A stretch of 64,000 bases of DNA from CAADGN01 sp035443945 (lineage in GTDB: Bacteria; Planctomycetota; Phycisphaerae; Phycisphaerales; UBA1924). This document shows, one piece after another, positions 51,601-58,341 of this stretch. The notes beneath the pieces are model-generated. The model had not been told where the DNA came from, searched no databases, and saw only the letters and a list, made by a program, of their open reading frames with translations. A program made the translations under genes and the position numbers. The DNA lies in NCBI GenBank assembly GCA_035443945.1, contig DAOMNQ010000007.1:1-64000 (forward strand), read 5' to 3'. Position 1 is the first letter of the stretch; every line of letters starts with the position of its first letter.

Positions 51601-52326
51601 CCGGCCGGCGCACGCGCCGGCGAGGTCGCCCACGCCCGGGCACGCCGCGTAGTGGTCGAGGTTCATCAGCAGGTTTCGGAGGGTGGTCTCCATCTGGACG
51701 AGGGTCGTGACGACGGTCGTGCGCAGTGCGCGCATCGTGCGGGCCAGTTCATCGCCGAAGCGCGCCGCCTGTGCGCTCAGCCGCGCCTTGCTCGCCGGGT
51801 GCTCGACGATCCTCACGCCCAGCGACATGATGCCCTCCGCGCCCGAGACGGCCTGCGAGAGGGCGACCGAGTCGCAGTCCGTCAGCACCGCCACCGTGCC
51901 CCCCCCGAGCCACGCCGAGCAGTCCACGCGTTCGAGCACGGCGCGGAGCAGCCCGGCGTCCGGCTCGAAGCAGACGACGAAGCCGGCCGTGCCCATCCGG
52001 CGAACCAGCGATCCGACGTGGTGCCCCACGCCGAAGCCGAGCACGGCGACGCCGCCCGAGGCGCGCGGGTCAACGGTCGCCGCGAGGCGCTCGGCTTCTT
52101 CCAGCGGTCGGCGGCGGCTCGCCAGCCAGCGAGCGGAGGGGCCTTGGCCCTCGCAGGCCGTGATCGCGCCGTCGTCGGCGACCGCGAAGTTCAGGTCGGT
52201 TCTGGGCGTGGCAAGCCGGACCGCCTCAGCGACTCGCGCCGAGCGCACGGCCAGCGCGCGCAGGTTCCGCTGCAGGGTTTCCGAGTTCGGTGCGTGTCCC
52301 GGTTGTCCCGCGTGCGCTACCGTCAT
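48700..52326 (-). CDS. Maf/DUF115 glycosyltransferase fused to NTP-transferase-like and radical-SAM/SPASM-like domains
   Basis: 1208 residues from ATG 52326. Residues ~1-560 are a motility accessory factor (DUF115) with VVVSAGPSLRRNIDLL, ALDWHEISRRFYEGL and VMLIGQDLAFTDGQYYG. Maf proteins transfer nonulosonic acids to flagellin. A Gln/Glu-rich helical hairpin follows (~580-640), then ~672-946 like a nucleotidyltransferase (VAAVVAVDPDRSGLGTPRRL, AAVICGADWALLDPALTDAV). The end, ~947-1208, has the strand order of a radical SAM barrel plus SPASM tail (VTLAGAGDPLMHPAWQEVIA, AGNLTRQPFEEVWRAL). The CxxxCxxC iron-sulfur motif is absent (LELCTGRRTGG), so that part is not an active radical enzyme. First gene of the operon with neuA-neuB-neuC. 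Confidence 0.82.
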   Translation of the reverse strand: MTVAHAGQPGHAPNSETLQRNLRALAVRSARVAEAVRLATPRTDLNFAVADDGAITACEGQGPSARWLASRRRPLEEAERLAATVDPRASGGVAVLGFGVGHHVGSLVRRMGTAGFVVCFEPDAGLLRAVLERVDCSAWLGGGTVAVLTDCDSVALSQAVSGAEGIMSLGVRIVEHPASKARLSAQAARFGDELARTMRALRTTVVTTLVQMETTLRNLLMNLDHYAACPGVGDLAGACAGRPAVVVSAGPSLRRNIDLLARPGVRDRVVIIAVQTVLKQLLERGIRPHFVTALDWHEISRRFYEGLTADDVRGVTLVADAKANPAILASFPGAIRCPADPVLDAVLGSARRHDPATLPAGATVAHLAYYLARHLGCDPVMLIGQDLAFTDGQYYGPGAAIHAVWAGEINEFNTLEMLEWQRIVRHRRLLHRAEDAEGRHVYTDDQMAAYLVQFERAFEEDARRGLTTIDATEGGARKRHTTPMTLADALDRHAGVGAQRIALPPAERDQAALRRGARLAAERATALRRGVWRVGEISRETARLLEEMRDHHADQARVNRLIGRVQALAREVESLGAAYELVQRLNQTGTLRRFRHDREIGLDAGLSPLERQKKQIERDLENVTWLADAADAMGRMLDDTAAAMEGGPRVTRTPAPEPDGVRVSRDALRVAAVVAVDPDRSGLGTPRRLEDRFLGGLNPLAMLLRRLARTQRVRRVVLLAQDAGRVRAIAGGAPTGLEVVVRQVEHHPLGERRHAVARARLWARSCWRGGLANQTCYDEAFDAGTLAGVMRDEGIDAAVICGADWALLDPALTDAVVERCLERPSEHRFTFTQSPPGLAPCVIERTLADELASQSAGAGPIASMGGLLGYVPVAPVLDPIAKDVCVHAEPIVRDAGVRFIPDEPSRALALSRLVASSGVPADEADAGTLCLAAEASPLSLAGPAPQVLTLELCTGRRTGGLRARTLWGSGEAPERRPISLDAARRILAQFGRLRRDAAVTLAGAGDPLMHPAWQEVIAIARECGIAGVHLRTNLLCEASVVDALARSGADVVSVDLLASEADAYRRMAGANLFEGAQENVRRLVALAGEGGAWGSPWVVPRITRCDAVYGQVEGFYDHWLMHAWACVIDPLARPIAGDRIVPLPLPVAARDRLDRTTMTALCDGRVPMSGSDLHARQRAGNLTRQPFEEVWRALARARRLRSPRRAVA

Positions 52327-52385
52327 CCGCTCTCCGATCCGTTCACCCGCCTTGGATCGACCCGCCCGACGACGCGGCTGCAAAG

Positions 52386-53117
52386 ATGCCCGACGCCACA
52401 GCCTATCAACCGCACAAGGCTCACCCCCGGTGGCACAGGCGTCTCGCCTGTGCCACGGTCGCCCTTGCCGCCGCGTCGCCCGCCCTGGCGATTCTCACGC
52501 CGCCTCCGTCGCTGCCTTCGCTGCCACGCCCGCCGATCGTTCAGCACCTGTTGCTGGAATCTCCCCTGCCGCTCGCCATCGCCCTGCTCACGGCCGGCGC
52601 GATCGCCGCCATCGCGTTCCATCGTCGCGCGCGCACGAAGCACGCGGGTCTGGCCGCGGGCGGCGCGCTGCTGGCCACGGCGGCGCTGCTCGCGCTCGCC
52701 GCGCTCGTCGAGACACCGCGCGAGCGAGTGATCGAACGCACCCGCCTGCTGGTGGACGCCGTCGCCCGCGCCGACGCCCGTGCCCTCGACGACATGCTCG
52801 CCGCGGACTGCCTCGTCACCTTCGACCGCGCCCCGGGCGGCTGGGAGAAGCCGGAGACCATCAACTGGATCGCCGACAACCTCCGCGGCCGCTACACCGT
52901 GTCACAGCACGAGGTCACCGGCGTGCAGGCCCAGATCGGCCCCCAGCGCGGCCTGGCCCGCACGCGCCCCTCCGTCCGCGTTACCCCGGACATCACGGGC
53001 CGCCCGCACGGCTTCGTCTGCCTCATCACCTGGCGCGAAGACCCCGACGGCGCGTGGCGTGCCCTGCGCATCGAACCCCTCTGGCTCCAGGGCTATGGCG
53101 ACCTGACCCCTCGCTGA
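52386..53117 (+). CDS. Membrane protein with SnoaL/NTF2-like C-terminal domain
   Basis: 243 residues from ATG 52386. Two hydrophobic helices (~20-38 and ~58-75) and a third (~85-110) precede a domain at ~115-243 with LLVDAVARADARALDDMLAA, ETINWIADNLRGRYTVSQHE and FVCLITWREDPDGAWRALRI, the helix-helix-sheet order of NTF2-like (DUF4440/SnoaL) folds. Bases 52429-52456, inside the codons for RWHRRLACAT, are a perfect 12-bp-arm palindrome also found at 9319. The start is therefore uncertain, and a shorter form cannot be excluded. Divergent from the Maf gene by 59 bp. Confidence 0.62.
   Translation: MPDATAYQPHKAHPRWHRRLACATVALAAASPALAILTPPPSLPSLPRPPIVQHLLLESPLPLAIALLTAGAIAAIAFHRRARTKHAGLAAGGALLATAALLALAALVETPRERVIERTRLLVDAVARADARALDDMLAADCLVTFDRAPGGWEKPETINWIADNLRGRYTVSQHEVTGVQAQIGPQRGLARTRPSVRVTPDITGRPHGFVCLITWREDPDGAWRALRIEPLWLQGYGDLTPR
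52429..52456. repeat. Palindrome GTGGCACAGGCG-TCT-CGCCTGTGCCAC inside a CDS
   Basis: 12-bp perfect arms with a three-base loop, the same family as 9319-9344. It lies in frame within the N-terminal signal/membrane region of the NTF2-like protein. Confidence 0.85.
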
Positions 53118-53130
53118 GCGGAGGGGAGGG

Positions 53131-53247
53131 GAACAAAGCGATACGCGAAAAACGAAAAGCGAAAAACGAACATTCAGAGGGTCGTCGGACAGTCCGACAC
53201 ATGCCCCGTGCTTCATGTTCGGTATTCGCTGTTCGCTGTTCGCTTTG
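53131..53247. repeat. Inverted GCGAAAAACGAA / TTCGCTGTTCGCT repeat between convergent genes
   Basis: The left arm has ACGCGAAAAACGAAAAGCG (53146-53164) followed by AAAAACGAAC. The right arm has GTTCGGTATTCGCTGTTCGC followed by TGTTCGCTTTGTG. Between them sits a small perfect palindrome GTCGGAC-A-GTCCGAC. Related to 19757-19878. It could act as a bidirectional hairpin for the two converging genes. Confidence 0.6.
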
Positions 53248-53252
53248 TGACG

Positions 53253-54134
53253 CTACCCGGCTTCGTCCGGCACCCCCACCAGCGAACTGGGCTGCATCCG
53301 CCATGCTTTCGGGTCGTTGGCGGGCACGCCTCGGACGCGCTCGCGGATGCCCTTGCCGTTGAGCAGGTTCAGGGGGTGGCGCTCGCGGGCCTGGCGCAGG
53401 GCGATGCTCTCGAAGCCGGGCGAGTTGACGGGGTCATAATCGGTGGTGCCGAAGACGCCGACCGTCACGGTGCTCCGTTCCGGGGCGTGGAAGTAGAAGG
53501 CGAGGTCGCCCTCGCGGCGCAACTGGGCCGCGGCCTGCTCGGCGGTTCGCCGGAACTCGGCCAGTTCCTGGGCGGTGGGCCGCTTGCCGTCGCCGCGCCC
53601 GTAGATGCCCGCCTGCAGCGTGTAGAGGGCGGACGAGCCGTAGTACTTCTTCGCGTTGCGCAGGTCGAACTGCGGGATGCTCCCGGCGAGACGGTCCGGG
53701 CTGGGCGGGCTGAGCAGGGCGTCGGCGAACGGACGCTGGCCGTCGACCACAAGCGTCTGCACCCGGCGCAGGTCTGCCGCGGCCCTCGGGTCGTCCGGCC
53801 CTGCGTACCTGCCGAAGGCCAGCACGACGGCGCGGCCTCGCTCCTCGACGAATGCGCTCTCCAGCCCTGCCACTGTCTTCGCCTTCCACAGCGATTGGGC
53901 CGCGCGCTCCGCCTTGTCCGGGCCGATGAAGGCCGCGATCACGATCGTCCAGTCGTCGGCGACCGGGACGGCTGCCGGCTGCGGCTGTGCGCTCGGCGCG
54001 GGCTGGTTGCGCCGACGCTCCGGCTGCTGCCACCCCCCCCCCTCGACGACGAGGGGCGCGCACGCCAAGGCGACGCACGCCGCGGCCGCCCAGCCCAGAC
54101 GGCTCCGGCCCGTTCCTTTGGTTCCGAGTGCCAT
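53253..54134 (-). CDS. Exported protein with two SPOR-like segments
   Basis: 293 residues. Signal peptide (~1-30), a Pro/Gln/Ala linker, then WTIVIAAFIGPDKAERAAQS... RAVVLAFGRYAGPDDPRAAA (~62-125), and later LYTLQAGIYGRGDGKRPTAQ... STVTVGVFGTTDYDPVNS (~175-255). Both read like SPOR domains (beta-alpha-beta-beta-alpha-beta with a Y-x-hydrophobic-G strand), which bind denuded peptidoglycan. The second copy is clearer. A run of ten G encodes EGGGWQQ without breaking the frame. No operon partner. The SPOR assignment is by pattern and is moderate. Confidence 0.6.
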   Translation of the reverse strand: MALGTKGTGRSRLGWAAAACVALACAPLVVEGGGWQQPERRRNQPAPSAQPQPAAVPVADDWTIVIAAFIGPDKAERAAQSLWKAKTVAGLESAFVEERGRAVVLAFGRYAGPDDPRAAADLRRVQTLVVDGQRPFADALLSPPSPDRLAGSIPQFDLRNAKKYYGSSALYTLQAGIYGRGDGKRPTAQELAEFRRTAEQAAAQLRREGDLAFYFHAPERSTVTVGVFGTTDYDPVNSPGFESIALRQARERHPLNLLNGKGIRERVRGVPANDPKAWRMQPSSLVGVPDEAG

Positions 54135-54369
54135 GGTCGATGCTCCTGCCCCGCTTCCAGCCTACCCGCCGGCGGGGCGTGGGGCCACGCGCCGTAAGTT
54201 TGTGTCCGCCAACAGTTTGCGGCAAATCGGGGCACTTTTGCGAGTATTGAAGCCCCGCGACGCCGCGCGTCGATACTCTGGCCATGTCGGCCGGGTGCCC
54301 CGCCGGGGCATCGGCCGATCCGGAGGCCCGGCTCCGAATCCCGGGCGGCGTTGGTGGGAGGTCCGTTCG
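54135..54369. other. Divergent intergenic region upstream of flgM
   Basis: 235 bp between the SPOR-like gene and flgM, with an AT-richer patch at 54194-54250 (GTAAGTTTGTGTCC, GGGGCACTTTTGCGAG, TATTGAAG). It presumably carries both promoters. No good sigma-28 or sigma-54 box was found. Confidence 0.4.
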
Positions 54370-54666
54370 ATGTTCAACCTTGCTCCGGTGGGGGGCACGC
54401 AGGCGGGCCGATCGGCCGAGGGGGTGGCTCCCACGACCGGGGACCGGGCACGCCCTCCGGTCGAGGTCCAGGCCCCGGCCCGGCCAGGCGATCGGGTCGA
54501 GGTGTCGCGTCTGTCCGTGCTGATGAGCCGCCTGCGCGACATGCCCGAAATCCGCGAGGACCTCGTGGACCGTCTCCGGCACGAGATCGAGACCGGGGTC
54601 TACCCGACCGCCGAACGGCTTGACGCGGCCCTCGACGCGCTCCTCGACGAGATCAGCCCGGAATAG
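54370..54666 (+). CDS. flgM: Anti-sigma-28 factor FlgM
   Basis: 98 residues from ATG 54370. The C-terminal half, DRVEVSRLSVLMSRLRDMPE and IREDLVDRLRHEIETGVYPT then AERLDAALDALLDEI, is the FlgM domain that holds sigma-28 (FliA) inactive until the hook is finished. The N-terminal ~40 residues are disordered, as usual, allowing export through the flagellar channel. It overlaps the end of the convergent hydrolase gene by 14 bp. With the Maf/neu operon nearby, it shows that the organism is or was flagellated, with flagellar genes dispersed. Confidence 0.88.
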   Translation: MFNLAPVGGTQAGRSAEGVAPTTGDRARPPVEVQAPARPGDRVEVSRLSVLMSRLRDMPEIREDLVDRLRHEIETGVYPTAERLDAALDALLDEISPE

Positions 54667-55483
54667 GCCCGAGCGACGCCGTCAGGAACTCAACCATCGC
54701 AATCTTGGCGTCATTCGACCAGCGCCCGAACCCGGCGTGCTCTTCCGGCGCGCCCGTGTCGCTGAACGTGACCAAACGAATCCGCTCCGGGCCAGCCCCA
54801 GCGGCGGCGTAGTGCGCCCGCAGGTCGTCGATGAACGCCCGCTGCGTCTCGAAGGCGACCATGCGGTCCCCCGTCGCGTGGATCGCCATGAACGGGATCG
54901 GCCTCCATCCCGCCAGGTGCCGCGACGGGTCAAGCCGCTCGACACGATCCTTCGGGTGGTCGATCGGCCACGCTTTTCGCCCCGAGCCGGGCGGCGGGAA
55001 GTAGAGGTCCGTCAACCGGCCGCTCGTCGCCTCGACGAACGCGGCCGCGAACGGGTGCGGCTCGCAGAGTCGGCGCAGTGTCACCATGCCGCCCGCCGAC
55101 ATCTCTCCGATGGCGAGCCGCGCCGGGTCGAAGACGCCGCCGTGCTCGGAGGCGCGGAGCGCGCCGACCACGCCGTCGATCTCGCCGACGGCCTGTTCGA
55201 CAACGTCGAGCGTGTGCCTCGGGTCGTGCATCCGTGGCCCCTCGCGTTCGCCGTGCCCCGGCAGGTCGATCGCGCACACGGCGATGCCCGCGCGGATCAG
55301 CCGCAGGTAGCGCCCGGGGTCGAGTTCCTTGCTCACGGTGCGCCCGTGCAGCCAGACGAGCGTGGGCGCGGGGCGCGACCAGTCCGGGTGCGCGAGCATC
55401 GCGGGGATGCCCGCCGCGCCGAGCCGCGCGGGTCGGGCCTGATCGGCGAGCGCCCTGGGGAACTGTGCGAACCGTGGGTGCAT
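54653..55483 (-). CDS. Alpha/beta-hydrolase-fold protein (prolyl oligopeptidase-like)
   Basis: 276 residues from ATG 55483. TLVWLHGRTVSKELDPGRYL gives the oxyanion HG strand, VCAIDLPGHGEREGP the second loop, and RLAIGEMSAGGMVTLRRLCE the nucleophile elbow G-x-S-x-G in the form GEMSAGG. A catalytic Asp is likely in AIHATGDRMVAFETQR and His in APEEHAGFGRW. It resembles dienelactone hydrolase/YitV-like esterases with no signal peptide. Substrate unknown. Convergent with flgM. Confidence 0.82.
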   Translation of the reverse strand: MHPRFAQFPRALADQARPARLGAAGIPAMLAHPDWSRPAPTLVWLHGRTVSKELDPGRYLRLIRAGIAVCAIDLPGHGEREGPRMHDPRHTLDVVEQAVGEIDGVVGALRASEHGGVFDPARLAIGEMSAGGMVTLRRLCEPHPFAAAFVEATSGRLTDLYFPPPGSGRKAWPIDHPKDRVERLDPSRHLAGWRPIPFMAIHATGDRMVAFETQRAFIDDLRAHYAAAGAGPERIRLVTFSDTGAPEEHAGFGRWSNDAKIAMVEFLTASLGPIPG

Positions 55484-55512
55484 CCGGGACCGAGGATATG
55501 CCCGACCCGTGC

Positions 55513-55577
55513 CACGACCGTCGTGCATGTCTTCGACACCCGTTTATCTCAGCCGTCCCCGGCACGACGGTCGTGCC
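55513..55577. repeat. Two GCACGAC-n-GTCGTGC palindromes
   Basis: 55513-55525 is CACGAC-C-GTCGTG and 55561-55577 is GGCACGAC-G-GTCGTGCC. Both lie in the 111-bp gap between the nitroreductase stop and the hydrolase start, 35 bp apart. Confidence 0.65.
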
Positions 55578-55594
55578 TCCGCAACCGCACGCAT

Positions 55595-56629
55595 TTAACC
55601 CCGCACGACTTCCTCGACCCCGCGCCTCGGCGTGGGTTTGGCCTCGGGCGCGTACCCAATGCGCAGGAGGCACTGCGGCACGCCCTGGCGCTCCGTCATC
55701 GACGCGAGTCGCGGACGCAGCGTCTCCACCTCGATGGGCTGGTTCAGGAACGACGCCGACAGCCCGACGGCCGTGGCCAGCAGCAGCATGTGCTGCAATG
55801 CCTGGCCGGCGCGCATCCACTCGACCGTGGAGTCGCCCTGCGTGCCGAGCACGGCCAGCAGCGGGGAGTGCTCCGCCAGGTCCAAGTCCTTCGCGGCGAC
55901 GCCCTTGCCGAGATCGAGCGTGCGGATGACGAACGGCTCGGCGATGGAGACGAGGTCGCTGTACCCGTGCGCATACCCCGGCATCCCGTCGCGGCTGTGG
56001 CTTCGGTTCGCGTGAACCCACGCCGCCAGTTCGCGCCGGAACCGCTTGTCGGCGAACTGGATGCGGTCGCCCTCGGCGACAAGCCCCGCGATCGAGTGGC
56101 GGTCGCGCTTGCGCGTGAAGCACGCGAGCCAGGCGCGCTCCGTTTCCGCGGCTGCCACGAGCCGCGCGATCAGCCCCTCTTCGACCGCACGCTTCTCGTA
56201 CGGCGCACGATTGGTGTGCCGGCGCGGGATCGCCCCGAAGAGCACGTGCATCTCGTGCGGGACCTCTTCGCGCGGGCCGAGCGCGAACGTGGCGAGCAGG
56301 TCGCGCCCGCCGGGGTCGGGCACGAGTTCGACCAGCGGACGGTAGCCGAAGTGCTCCGCCGCCACGCGGAGATTGAAGAGCGCGCTCCCGCACGACATTG
56401 TCAGTTTCCGATCGTCCGGATCGACCACCGGCAACGCACGCGACCGATCCGCGTACACCTCGACGCGTCCGCCGCGCAGCCTGAAGATCCACGGCTGGGT
56501 GTTGTGCCCGGACGGCGCGAGGACCGCGTAGCCGAGCAGAAAGCGGAGCCTGTCGATGATGGGGGCTTCGTGGCCCGGGTATGCGGACGCGGAGACGTTC
56601 CAGGGTTCCAACTCGGGTGAGCCTTTCAT
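55595..56629 (-). CDS. Acg-type nitroreductase-family (FMN-binding) protein
   Basis: 344 residues. LLGYAVLAPSGHNTQPWIFR is the first FMN-binding segment, as in Acg/TM nitroreductases. SCGSALFNLRVAAEHFGYRP, GAIPRRHTNRAPYEKRAVEE and VEWMRAGQALQHMLLLATAV, then GLSASFLNQPIE complete the duplicated nitroreductase-like fold. Acg proteins of Mycobacterium bind FMN but may sequester it rather than reduce substrates. No partner gene identifies a substrate here. It is upstream of the alpha/beta-hydrolase gene on the same strand. Confidence 0.85.
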   Translation of the reverse strand: MKGSPELEPWNVSASAYPGHEAPIIDRLRFLLGYAVLAPSGHNTQPWIFRLRGGRVEVYADRSRALPVVDPDDRKLTMSCGSALFNLRVAAEHFGYRPLVELVPDPGGRDLLATFALGPREEVPHEMHVLFGAIPRRHTNRAPYEKRAVEEGLIARLVAAAETERAWLACFTRKRDRHSIAGLVAEGDRIQFADKRFRRELAAWVHANRSHSRDGMPGYAHGYSDLVSIAEPFVIRTLDLGKGVAAKDLDLAEHSPLLAVLGTQGDSTVEWMRAGQALQHMLLLATAVGLSASFLNQPIEVETLRPRLASMTERQGVPQCLLRIGYAPEAKPTPRRGVEEVVRG

Positions 56630-56656
56630 CGCCGATCTCCCGGCCGTGTGCTCGTG

Positions 56657-57649
56657 TCAACCTCCGGCGGCGCGCACCTCCTCGTACACCGCCCCGATCG
56701 CCCGTGCGCGCACCTGCTCGTACCCGTACCCGTCCATGAACTCCCACCGCATGGCCTCGACCTCAGCGCGCTCGCGGCCTTCGCGCACCGCCTTCGAGAC
56801 CTCGTCCCACAGTCGCTCCAGGTACTCCGCCTGGCGTCGAAGTCCGCCCGCGTCCGTCAACGCGCCGTGCCCGGGCACCACCATCGTGCGCTCGTCGCAC
56901 AGCGCGACGGTCCGCTTCACGCTCTCGATCCAACCCCGGCAGGTGACGCCGCCGGTCGGATCGAAGAACGGGTGCAGGTTGTTGAAGAGCAGGTCGCCCG
57001 CGTGCAGCACGTCCAGCGACGGGACGCGCACCACCACGTCGTTGTCCGTGTGACCCGCCCCGAAGTGGTGCAACTCCACCGCAACGCTCCCCACACGCTC
57101 CTCGTGCGGGAACCGGTTGATCGGACTCGTCGGGACGAACTGCTCGGGTGCAAGGCCGTCGGCCATCTCGGCCAGTTCGGCCGCCTCGCCCGCAACGCGC
57201 TCCTGGTCGCCCCGATCGCGACCCAGTTGGGCCGGCCCGCTCCTTGCCAACTGCCGGAAGCGGTCGATCTGGGCTGCGACGCGTGCCCCCGCGGCGTTGT
57301 GCGCCAGCACGGGCACGTCGCTCGTGAACGCGACGTTGCCGCCCGTGTGGTCTGCGTGGTGGTGCGTATTCACGACCTTCGCGACCGTGCCGCCGTGCGA
57401 CTCCGCCTCGCGCCGCAGGGCACGCGCGATGCCGGGGTACTTCGTGTCCACGAGGAGCAATCCGTCGCCTGCGCGCACGACCAGCGAGTTCCCGCCGTCG
57501 CCCACGGCGGCCCACACGCCGTCGCGGAGACGCTCCCACGTGAAGAACCGGTCTGCCCGGGCGCGCGCCCACGCCCGCCCCGACAGTGCCAACGGCACTA
57601 GCGCAGCCGCCCCCGTCACCGCCAGAAACCGCCTTCGTGTCCAGGGCAT
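56657..57649 (-). CDS. Tat-exported metallo-beta-lactamase-fold hydrolase
   Basis: 330 residues from ATG 57649. The N-terminus PWTRRRFLAVTGAAALVPLA is a twin-arginine signal. MBL zinc ligands: VVNTHHHADHTGGNVAF (HxHxDH), GAGHTDNDVVVRVPSLDVLH with His, AGDLLF with Asp, and VVPGHGALTD with the last His. The layout is that of QbaA/SoxH-like or cyclase-type MBL proteins exported to the periplasm. It is divergent from efp. A beta-lactamase role cannot be excluded but is not suggested by context. Confidence 0.87.
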   Translation of the reverse strand: MPWTRRRFLAVTGAAALVPLALSGRAWARARADRFFTWERLRDGVWAAVGDGGNSLVVRAGDGLLLVDTKYPGIARALRREAESHGGTVAKVVNTHHHADHTGGNVAFTSDVPVLAHNAAGARVAAQIDRFRQLARSGPAQLGRDRGDQERVAGEAAELAEMADGLAPEQFVPTSPINRFPHEERVGSVAVELHHFGAGHTDNDVVVRVPSLDVLHAGDLLFNNLHPFFDPTGGVTCRGWIESVKRTVALCDERTMVVPGHGALTDAGGLRRQAEYLERLWDEVSKAVREGRERAEVEAMRWEFMDGYGYEQVRARAIGAVYEEVRAAGG

Positions 57650-57756
57650 CGTCGAATCTCCGTGCCCGGCGCGTCCGGGCATTGTATCAGGCTACCATTG
57701 CCCCCCTCCCCGCGGCGAACCGCCCGGAGAGAACCCTAACGATCGGGGACGACGCG

Positions 57757-58311
57757 ATGAAGGCGAATGACCTGCGGCCCGGGCTGGGCGTGAAGATGGA
57801 CGGCAAGTTGTTTGTGGTGACGGAGTTCGAGCACCGCACCCCCGGCAACCTCCGCGCCTTTATCCAGATCAAGATCCGCGACGTCCAGTCCGGCAAGAGC
57901 ATCGAGAAGCGCCTGAGCAGCACCGACGACGTGGAGACAATCGACCTCGACCGCCGGCCCATGGAGTACCTGTTCTCCGACTCCAGCGGCGCGACCTTCA
58001 TGGACACCGAGACCTTCGACCAGATCGTCATCCCCGAGGACGTGCTGGGCAACGCGATGCAGTTCCTCACGCCGAACGTGCAGATCGTCGTGCTCTGTCA
58101 CGACGGCAACCCGGTGACGATCGACCTGCCGTCGAGCGTTGAACTGACGGTGACCGACACGCCGCCCGGCATCAAGGGCGCGACGGCGACGAACCAGACC
58201 AAGGAAGCGACCTGCGAAACCGGGCTGAAGACAAAGGTGCCCCCGTTCATCTCCGTGGGGGAGAAGATCCGGGTCAGCACGGCCGACGGCTCGTACCAGT
58301 CGCGAGCCTGA
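57757..58311 (+). CDS. efp: Translation elongation factor P
   Basis: 184 residues in three beta-barrel domains: NDLRPGLGVKMDGKLFVVTE at the start, FMDTETFDQIVIPEDVLGNA in domain II, and LPSSVELTVTDTPPGIKGAT then PPFISVGEKIRVSTADGSY in domain III. EF-P relieves ribosome stalling at polyproline. The domain I loop that enters the peptidyl-transferase centre reads TPGNLRAF, so its tip (residue 31) is Asn rather than the modified Lys of E. coli/Bacillus or the rhamnosylated Arg of Pseudomonas. Followed by an AsmA-like gene after 30 bp. Confidence 0.95.
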   Translation: MKANDLRPGLGVKMDGKLFVVTEFEHRTPGNLRAFIQIKIRDVQSGKSIEKRLSSTDDVETIDLDRRPMEYLFSDSSGATFMDTETFDQIVIPEDVLGNAMQFLTPNVQIVVLCHDGNPVTIDLPSSVELTVTDTPPGIKGATATNQTKEATCETGLKTKVPPFISVGEKIRVSTADGSYQSRA

Positions 58312-58341
58312 GCCGGCCTCTCGCGCCCGGGGGAGGGAGCG

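Noticed and set aside
54033..54042. Ten-C run as another frameshift
   Set aside because: The SPOR-like gene reads through it in frame (EGGGWQQ) with a sensible protein on both sides.
54228..54241. GGGGCACTTTTGC as a sigma-54 promoter for flgM
   Set aside because: The GG and GC doublets are 9 bases apart, not the required 10, and the -24 box is poor.
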